A DNA stretch of 64,000 nucleotides, taken from positions 94,396,740 to 94,460,739 of the forward strand of contig NC_089491.1 in NCBI RefSeq assembly GCF_036850765.1, in the 5' to 3' direction. Positions 56,010 through 64,000 of this stretch are shown piece by piece (position 1 is the stretch's first letter; each line of letters begins with the position of its first letter). The position numbers and the translations under genes were made by a program. This stretch comes from Saccopteryx bilineata (taxonomy: Eukaryota > Chordata > Mammalia > Chiroptera > Emballonuridae). The notes below the pieces were generated by a model. It was not told where the DNA came from. It made no database searches and saw only the letters and a list, made by a program, of their open reading frames with translations.

Positions 56010-57990
56010 GGAGAGGACAAGATGGCGATGGAGTAGGCAGACATACCAACTTCCACCTCCCAGAACCAAAGTGGATTACAACTTAAATTTAAGAACCATC
56101 ATCTGAAAAAACCAACTTTGGACTAAACTAAGAGGACTCTTCAACCAAGGAACACTGAAGAAACCACACTGAGACTGAGACTGGTAGGAAAAGCAGAAAT
56201 GCAGAGGGTGATGCCCAGCTCCCAGGAGCGAACGGTAGCCCGGAGAGACTCACGTAGTGGGAAGTGAGTTTAGCAGAGAGGGGAGCATCCTGAGCCCCAG
56301 GAACAAAGCCCCAGCCAGCAGCCCCAGAGCCTAGAAGAGGCATATGGACAGTATCTAGCTGAAAACAAGTCAGAATACTGTTTGTGAAAAAGAGACTGAT
56401 TTCTCAGACCCAGGATTCTTCTTAAAGGGACTTCACAGAAAACCTCTCTCACAACCACTCACCTGGGGTTCCAAGGGACAGGGAGAGAGGAGAGGATCAG
56501 AGCAGCAGGAAGAGAGTGTAATCTAGGAGGCACAGGGAGAAACACTTTGAGGGAGAGCCACCCTAATCCCTGGGCTGAGTCACTCCCCAAATCTGAAGTG
56601 AAAATTTCCCCTGGAAACAGCAATACCAGCAAAGGGAAGCAGGACACCAGCCAAACAAGCTCTCCTATGGTACTTAGAGCAGAGTCACTTAGAAGGAAGG
56701 AGCTTTCAGAACTAGAGTGTTAAGGTCTGAAATGCAGTGCCACCACCCACATGGCTGAGGGCTTGCCCGAGGGCGGTTGGTAGTGGAACACGTAAGCATA
56801 GTTCCATCAGCAAGGATGGAAGCCAGCTGGCCACAACTGAGGCCCAGGTGTGAGCTCAGTCATGCCCAGCTGGGGCAGAGGGGATGCTCAAAAGTGGTCA
56901 AGCCCAGCCCTGGCCGGTTGGCTCAGCGGTAGAGCGTCGGCCTAGCGTGCGGAGGACCCGGGTTCGATTCCCGGCCAGGGCACATAGGAGAAGCGCCCAT
57001 TTGCTTCTCCACCCCTCCGCCGCGCTTTCCTCTCTGTCTCTCTCTTCCCCTCCCGCAGCCGAGGCTCCATTGGAGCAAAGATGGCCCGGGCGCTGGGGAT
57101 GGCTCTGTGGCCTCTGCCTCAGGCACTAGAGTGGCTCTGGTCGCAATATGGCGACGCCCAGGATGGGCAGAGCATCGCCCCCTGGGGGGCAGAGCACCGC
57201 CCCTGGTGAGCGTGCCGGGTGGATCCCGGTCGGGCGCATGCGGGAGTCTGTCTGACTGTCTCTCCCTGTTTCCAGCTTCAGAAAAAAAAAAAATGAAAAA
57301 AAAAAAAAAGAAAAAAAGTGGTCAAGCCCAGCTGCAGGCTGCATGCAATCCAGCCTGCGGGGGAAGGGCAGGAGCCTTGGAAAGAGTGGAGACCTGCCCT
57401 TGAGGAAGGGCACAGGAGCACAGCCTTGCCAGGCCTGCAGGAACTTAGGCTTGCGGCCTGATGCAGGAGCCGGCTCCTCTTGCAGGGGTGGAGCGAAAGC
57501 CCAGAACAGGCGAAGTCCCACAACTAAGTGAGGGCATACAGCCCTACCTGGCCTGTGAAGCCAACGCTTGCAGCCGTCACATGAGCAGGCTTCTACTGCA
57601 GAGGCTAGGTGAAAGCCCAGAATCTAGTGGAGACCCACAGCTGAGCAAAGGTGCTCAACCCTGCCCTCAGGGCCAAGGCTTGCAGCCAGGCATGGTGCAC
57701 ATAACCCTACCCACGGGGGTGGGGTGAAGGCCAAGACCACTGAGGCTTGTACACCTGAGCAGGTGATCACAGCCCCTCCTGTGAAGGAGAGGCAGAAACC
57801 ACAGCAACAGCCCCAGTGGGCTGGCACCAGCAACCCCATACTTAAATGCCCTAGGTAGCAGCAGCAGAGGGGGTGGTGAGCCTGTAACCAGACCACACCT
57901 AGGGAACACAGAGACCACACCCAGTGGATTCCAGTGGCCAAAACCTTCTTTTACATAGACAAAATGGGAAGGCAGAGAAATGCAACACAA
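56010..57990 (+). promoter_or_regulatory. L1B copy 2 5' UTR with tandem monomers
   Basis: CAAGATGGCG (56018-56027) is a YY1-type initiator near +9. After the inserted SINE, repeating units begin near 57346, 57473, 57589 and 57703. Each has a CTCCTCTTGCAGGGG-like block followed by GTGAAAGCCCAGAA...GAC, GCAAAGGTGC and GGCTTGCAGCC. Spacing is 114-127 bp, matching the other L1B copy. Promoter function is inferred. Confidence 0.7.
56909..57313 (+). mobile_element. Long tRNA-headed bat SINE, youngest copy in the window
   Basis: Perfect 19 bp target copies AAAAGTGGTCAAGCCCAGC occur at 56890-56908 and 57314-57332. The head CCTGGCCGGTTGGCTCAGCG carries intact A and B boxes (GGGTTCGATTCCCGG). The distal part keeps CpGs (ATGGCGACGCCC; GATCCCGGTCGGGCGCATGC) that other copies have lost. 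Near the 3' end, CTGTCTCTCCCTGTTTCCAG forms a strong-looking 3' splice-site consensus. It is the best copy here for defining the family. Confidence 0.97.
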
Positions 57991-58898
57991 ATGAATCAAG
58001 ATAAATCCCCAGAAAAAGACCTGAATGAGTCAGATATAACCAAATTACCGGATACAGAGTTTAAAATAACAATTGCTAGGATGCTCAGAGTTTAGCACAA
58101 CAATAGATGGTCATTACAAACACCTATGTAAAGAGATAGCAAATATAAAAAAGGACATTGAAATAATAAAAAAAAGAACCAGGCAGAAATGACAAATACA
58201 ATATCAGAAATAAAGAACACAATGGAAGGAATTAAAAGCAGGATGGATGAAGCTGAGAAGCAATTCAGTGAGTTAGAGGACAAGATAAATTAAGGCATGA
58301 AAGCAGAGCAGAAAAAAGAAAGGAGACTCAAAAAGTCAGAGGAAACTCTAAGAGAGCTCTGTGACAACATAGAGAAATAACATCTGCATCATAGGGGTTC
58401 CTGAAGAAGAAGAGAAAGAACAAAAGATAGAGACTTTGTTCAAACATATCAGAGCTGAAAACTTCCCTAAATTAATGCAGGAGAAACTCTCACAAGTTCA
58501 AGAAGCACAGAGGACTCCATTAAAGAGAAAGCCAAAGAAATCTACACCAAGACACATCATAATTAAAATACCAAAGCTAAGTAATAAAGAGAAAATATTA
58601 AAAGCTTCTAAAGAATAAAATGCTATCACCTACAAAGAAGGCCCAATAAGGATGACTTCCAACTTCTCAACAGAAACACTTGAGGCCAGAAGGGAATGGC
58701 AAGAAATATTCAAATTAATGCAGAACAAGAGCCTACAACCAAGACTACTTTATCCAGCAAGGCTATCATTTAAAATTAAAGGAGAAATTAAAAGCTTTCC
58801 AGACAAAAAAAAAACAAACAAAAAAAAAAAAACTCAAGGAATAAGGAATTCACGACAACCAAACCAAGGCTGCAAGAAATGTTAAGGGGCCTGTTATA
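57991..58898 (+). pseudogene. L1B copy 2 ORF1 pseudogene
   Basis: Starts MNQDKSPEKDLNESDI. It is interrupted by frame changes near 58092, a TAA in the coiled coil near 58290 and another near 58616. A run of A with length changes (about 58806-58832) shifts the C-terminal domain. The C-terminal motif STETLEARREWQEIF is intact. Confidence 0.9.
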
Positions 58899-58956
58899 AA
58901 CAGATCAAAGGGGGAAAAGAATATAGCAAAAGAGGAATACAGTTATAAAGAATAAA

Positions 58957-61900
58957 ATGGCAATAAACAACTACATATCAATAATAACCTTAAATGCAAA
59001 TGGATTAAATGATCTGATCAAAAGACATAGGGTAGCTGTGTGGATAAGAAAACAGGACCCATACATATGCTGTCTACAAAAGACACACCTTAAAACAAAA
59101 GATGCACATAGACTGAAGATAAAAGGATGGAAAAAAATATTTCACGCAAATGGAAATGAAAAAAAAGCTAGAGTAGCAATACTTATATCAGACAAAATGG
59201 ACTTTAAAACAAAGGCTATAGTAAGACATAAAAAAGGTCATTACATAATGATAAAGGGAGCAATCCAACAGGATGATATAACCGTTAAAATATCTACACA
59301 CCTAATATAGGAGCACCTAAATATATAAAGCAGACTTTGATGGATTTAAAGGGCAAGATCAACAGCAATACTATAATAGTAGGGAATTTCAATACCCCAC
59401 TAACATCACTAGATAGATCCTCAAGAAAGAAAATTTACAAAGAAATAGCAGACTTAAAGGGCACACTAGAACACTCAATTTAATAGATATCTTCAGAACC
59501 TTTCACCCTAAAGCAGCAGCATATACATTCTTTTCAAGTGCTCATGGTACATTCTCTATGATACACTACATGTTAGGGCACAAAAGCGGTCTCAACAAAT
59601 TTAAAAAGATTGAAATCATATCGAGCACTTTCTCTGATCACAATGGCATGAAAATAGAAATCAACCACAACAGAAAAACTGAAAAATACTCCAAGACTTG
59701 GAAACTAAATAGCATGTTATTAAATAACAAATGGCTTAACAATGAGATCAAAGAAGAAATAAAAAAATTCCTAGAAAAGAATGATAATGAACATACAACA
59801 ACTCAAAATTTATGGGACATAGCAAAAGCAGTCCTGAGAGGAAAGTTCATAGCAATACAGGCATACCTTAAGAAGCTAGAAAAAGCTTAAATAAACAAAT
59901 TGACCCTGCATCTAAAAGAACTAGAAAAAAAACAGCAAGTAAAGCCCAGAGGTAGTAGAAGAAAGGAAATAATAAAGATCAGAGGGGAAAAAAATGACAG
60001 GCTAAAGAAACAATACAGAGGATCAATGAAACCAGGAGCTGGTTCTTTGAAAAGGTAAAGAAGATCGATGTACCTTTAACCAGTCTCACCAAGAAAAAAA
60101 GAGAGAGGACTCAAATAAATAAAATTAGAAAAGAGAGTGGAGAAATAACAACTGACACAACAGAAATACAAAATACTGTAAGAAAACACTATGAAGAACT
60201 GTATGCCAAAAAACTACACAACCTAGGTGAAATGGACAAATTCCTTGAAACATATAATCTTCCAAAAGTTAATCTGGAAGAATCAGAAAACCTAAACAGA
60301 CTGATAAAAACAAATGTGATCAAAACAGTTATCAAAAAACTCCCAACAAACAAAAGCCCTGGGCCAGGTAGCCTCACAGGTGAATTCTACCAAATATTCA
60401 AAGAACTAACACCTATGCTTCTCAAGCTATATCAAAAAATTAAAGAGGAGGGAAAACTTCCAAGCTCCTTTTATGAGGTGAGCATAATTCTGATTCCAAA
60501 ACCAGGCAAAGACAACACAAAGAAATAAAACTATAGGCCTATATTCCTGATGAATTTAAATGCTAAAATTCTCAACAAAATATTAGCAAACCGGATACAG
60601 CAGTACATAAAAAAAATCATACACCATGATCAAGTGGGATTTATTCTGGGGTGGCAAGGCTGGTACAATATTCACAAATCAATCAATGTGATTCATCACA
60701 TAAAGACTATACTTTCAGGGATCATTTCTATAGTTTGTTTGTGATTCAACACATAAAAAAAGGAGAAAAACCACATGATAATTTCAATAGATGCAGAAAA
60801 AGCATTTGATAAAACCCAGCACCCATTCATGATCAAAACTCTCAGTAAAGTGAAAATACAGGGAACATACCTCAACATGATAAAGGCCATCTATGACAAA
60901 ACCACATCTATGACTGTGGTTTTGTCATAGATGCCCATCATACTGAATGGGCAAAAATTAAAAGCAATCCCCTTAAGATCAGGAACAAGGCAGGGGTGCC
61001 CCCTTTCACCACTCTTATTCAACATAGTTCTGGAAGTCCTAGCTACAGCAGTCAGACAAGAAAAATAAATAAAAGGAATCCAAATTGGAAAAGAAGAAGT
61101 AAAACTATCATTATTTGCTAATGATATGATACTGTACATAGAAAACCCTAAAGACTCAGTCAAAAAACTACTGGATGTAATAAATTAACTCAGCAAGGTT
61201 GGCAGGATATAAAATTAATATTCAAAAATCAGAGGCATTTTTATATAACAACAATGATCTGTCTTAAAGAGAAATTAAGAAAACAATCACCTTCACTATT
61301 GCAACAAAAAAAGTAAAGTAACTAGGAGTAAATTAAACCAAGGAGGTTAAAGACTTGTACTAGAAAAAATTATAATACATTGATAAAAGAAAGCAAGGAA
61401 GATACAAACAAGTGGAAGCATATACCATGTTCATGTATAGGAAGAATAAACATTATTAAAATGTCCATATTACCCAAAGCAATTTATAAATTCAATGCAA
61501 TTCCAATTAAAATACCAATGACATACTTCAAGGATATAGAACAAAAATTCATATGGAACCAAAAAAGAACACAAATAGCCTCAGAAATCTTGAAAAAGAA
61601 GAATAAAGTGAGTGGTATCACACTTCCTGATACCAAGTTATACTACAAGGCCATTGTACTCAAAACAGCTTGGTACTGGCATAAGAATAGTCATATAGAT
61701 CAATGGACCTGAACAGAGAACCCAGAAATAAACCCACACCTTTATGAACAATTGTTCTCTGACAAAGGTGGTAATAGCATACAATGGAGTAAAGACAGTC
61801 TCTTTAACAAATGTTGTTGGGAAAATTGGACAGCTACCTGCAAAAGAATGAAACTAGACCACCAACTTACACCATTCACAAAAGTAAACTCACAATGGAT

Positions 61901-62815
61901 AAAAGACTTAAATGTAAGTCGTGAAACCATATGCATCCTAGAGGAAAACATAGGCAATAAGCTCTCTGATATCACTCGCAGCAATATATTTGCTGATTTA
62001 TCTCCATGGGCAAGGGAAATAAAGGACAGGGTAAACAAATGAGACTATATCAAACTAAAAAGCTTTTGCACAGCTAAAAACAGTATGAACAAAATAAAAA
62101 GACAAACCACACAATGGGAGAAGATATTCATCAATGTGTCTGATAAGGAGTTAATACCCAACATTTATAATGAACTTGTAAAACTCAATACCAGGAAGAT
62201 AAACAATCCAATCAAAAAATGGGCAAAAGAAATGAATAGACACTTCTCCAAAGAGGACATATAGATGGCCAATAAGCAGATGAAAAAATGTTCAACATCA
62301 CTAATTATTAGAGAAATACAAATTAATACCACAATGAGATATCACCTCACACCAGTCAGAATGGCACTCATCAACAAAACAACACAGAGTAAGTGCTGGC
62401 GAGGATGTGGAGAAAAGGGAACCCTCCTGCATTGCTGGTGGGAATGTAGACTGGTGCAGCCAATGTGGAATAAAGTATGGAGATTCCTCAAAAAATTAAA
62501 AATGGAACTGCCTTTTGACCCAGCCATCTCACATTCAGGAATATACCCCAAGAACACCACATCAATGATTCAAAAGGAGAAATGCACTCCCATGTTTATG
62601 GAAGCCTTGTTTACTATAGCCAAGATCTGGAAACAGCCCAAGTGTCTGTCAATGGACAAGTGGAATTAAAAGCAATGGTAGATATACACAATGAAATACT
62701 ATGAAAAAGAAGGAAATCTTACTTTTGCGACAACATGGATGGACCTGGATACTATTATGTTAAGTGAAATAAGCCAGGCAGAGAAAGAAAAATACCATAT
62801 GACTTCACTTATTTG
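58957..62815 (+). pseudogene. L1B copy 2 ORF2 pseudogene
   Basis: Opens MAINNYISIITLNANGLN with a clean frame for 117 codons, then breaks near 59290, 59480, 59890, 60000 and later. Endonuclease SDHNGMK, the RT box (FADD altered to FANDMILYI near 61118), and the Cys motif [18 protein letters not shown] (near 62394) are all visible. Two unusual local insertions lie at about 60706-60757 and 60907-60933. The last ~130 bp belong to a different L1 3' lineage. No functional protein is possible. Confidence 0.9.
60888..60933. repeat. Perfect 19 bp inverted repeat with 8 bp loop
   Basis: CATCTATGACAAAACCACA (60888-60906) is followed by the loop TCTATGAC and then its exact reverse complement TGTGGTTTTGTCATAGATG (60915-60933). 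The equivalent place in the other L1B copy (about 29472-29490) has only the left arm, so the right arm is a private insertion that replaces a few bases of ORF2. Confidence 0.97.
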
Positions 62816-63055
62816 AGGAATCCAATGAACAGTATGAACTGAGGAATGGAATTAAGACAGAGGCGGGAAAAAGGGTCCAGAGGGAAAGGGGAAGATAGGA
62901 TGGGATGAGAACAGAAAAGCAAAAACAGGATAGGGCGTTGCAGGGAGGAGGGCAAGGGGGATGTAGTGGGGAACAAGGGGGAGGGGGAGGTATTCAGGGG
63001 GACACTAAAATCTATGTACACCCAATAAATTAAAATAAAATAAAATTTTTTAGAA

Positions 63056-63240
63056 AAGACATTCAGAGGGCCAAAAAGGTATGAGGACCTCAATTTTATT
63101 TAAATAACTAAAATTAAAACATAAACAGATTTAAAATTTTCACCTTAGTGATCAAAGAAATGAAAATTATAACTATGATGTCATTTCTACTTATAAAATT
63201 GGCAAAGATAAAATGAAACTAATATTATGAGTGCAGCATA
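63056..63240 (+). mobile_element. Old L1 ORF2 3' fragment
   Basis: AAAAGACATTCAGAGGGCCA followed by TCAAAGAAATGAAAATTATA and ACTATGATGTCATTTCTACT follows the L1 ORF2 C-terminal coding region. It may be the continuation of the ancient L1 at 55240-55985 that received the copy 2 insertion, although the part between is missing. Confidence 0.6.
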
Positions 63241-63789
63241 ATTTTATTGGTTTTTACTATTGATAGTGTAAATTGATACTAACTTTTTACAAGAAATTTG
63301 GCAACACCTATTCTAAATCTTTAAAGAAAAAATCTATCTTTTTGATATTTATATGTCATTTATCCTTACTTTAAACAGTTATCATACTGCAAAAGACATC
63401 AGAGATCCACAGAAAAAAATTATATAGAAGGTATTTGCCATGTGTTAGCTATAGTCTAATAAAAACTAGAAACATACATATATAACAAGGGGAGTGATGG
63501 TAAATGAATTGTTATGTGTGCCTATGCTATAAAAACAGCCATTAAAAAGTCGTGTTTTCTAAAATTGCTTAAAGATATGAATAAATGGATACAATAAAAT
63601 GTTAAGAAAAAAGCTGCTTACAAAGTATATAGAATAGATGTTAAAAATAAATATGTAAGAAAAACTAGAAAAAAATCTCAAAATTATGAAAAGTAAGTTA
63701 CTTCTGACAGGTGTGATTTTTTTCCCTTCTTTGTGTTTTTATGTTACTTACAGTTTCCTCATTTTAAAAAACATTAATCTGCTCATTTC
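63241..63789. other. AT-rich unclassified DNA
   Basis: No gene or repeat recognised. Confidence 0.5.
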
Positions 63790-63925
63790 TCAATATTTTC
63801 TACTAGACTGTGGGCTCCTTGTGGAGGGGCTGTATTTTCTTCACAGCAGTGCCTTCCTTCAGAAAGCAGCACAGTACTGATGCAAGACAGGGACTACCAC
63901 ATGTTAAATTAATAAAGGAATTGCT
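63790..63925 (+). repeat. L2 LINE 3' end, probable
   Basis: CTAGACTGTGGGCTCCTTGTGG is close to the L2 3' core and is followed by a diverged GCAGCACAGTACTG and TTAATAAAGGAATTG end. Confidence 0.65.
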
Positions 63926-64000
63926 TTTGTAACCAAAGAAAATGCAATGAATTTTATTTAGATTAGTTATCATTTATTCAGGGGATAACTATTTTTATGT

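Larger units (their letters stand above)
56010..63055 (+). mobile_element. Full-length LINE-1, lineage B copy 2, with a different 3' end
   Basis: Begins GGAGAGGACAAGATGGCGAT and matches the 25088 element through the 5' UTR, ORF1 and ORF2 to about 62680. From there the sequence diverges into another L1 3' region (AACATGGATGGACCTGGATA; GAATCCAATGAACAGTATG; TCTATGTACACCCAATAAAT). ORF1 is at 57991-58898 and ORF2 at 58957 to about 62815, both broken. A SINE is inserted in the 5' UTR. No clear target duplication was found, perhaps because of the CA repeat at its left edge. Confidence 0.9.

Noticed and set aside
56909..56985. Apparent tRNA gene with good A and B boxes
   Set aside because: It is the head of a SINE with a target duplication and tail, repeated many times in the window; it lacks a proper tRNA fold and 3' context.

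Overview
The window is nuclear DNA from a placental mammal, almost certainly a bat. The strongest clue is the SINE content: about ten copies of a ~390 bp tRNA-headed SINE with a GGCCCTGGCCGGTTGGCTCAG head, two short VES-type copies, and one short SINE starting CCTGACCTGTGGTGGC. Recent hAT DNA transposons also fit a bat. I cannot fix the bat family with confidence; horseshoe-type or sac-winged bats are the candidates I would test first. No host protein-coding exon, tRNA gene, rRNA gene or CRISPR array could be supported. The window reads as intergenic or intronic DNA, more than half of it recognisable transposable elements.

Layout: 1-1523 is unclassified. 1538-9294 is a full-length, almost intact L1 (lineage 'A' here) with a 14 bp target-site duplication (TSD), an open ORF1 and an ORF2 broken by a single TGA. 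9.3-25 kb is older, mixed DNA: SINEs, two related LTRs, a short gamma-type LTR on the minus strand, MIR and MER5 relics, a truncated processed pseudogene with a 19 bp TSD, and a long GAA repeat. 25088-35543 is one 10.46 kb insertion bounded by a 15 bp TSD. In order it holds a full-length L1 of a second lineage ('B'), LTR-less class II (betaretrovirus-like) ERV sequence, and the 3' end of a lineage A L1. 35.6-43 kb holds SINEs, L1 3' ends and a 538 bp non-autonomous hAT element. 43261-49639 is an older L1 ('C') whose 5' UTR was hit by a 1565 bp hAT transposon with a perfect 8 bp TSD and a transposase remnant. 49.6-56 kb holds unique DNA and ancient L1 debris. 56010-63055 is a second lineage B L1 carrying a young SINE. 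The window ends with an L1 fragment and an L2 tail.

Every L1 whose orientation I could read lies on the plus strand, while SINEs and DNA transposons lie on both. The best candidate for something undescribed is the 10.46 kb L1-ERV-L1 unit. One TSD encloses three retroelement segments, which suggests a very long L1 3' transduction or serial template switching during target-primed reverse transcription. Other points of interest are the one-stop L1, the tandem ~115 bp promoter monomers of lineage B, a 19 bp fold-back palindrome inside an L1 ORF2, and the two-tRNA architecture of the dominant SINE.
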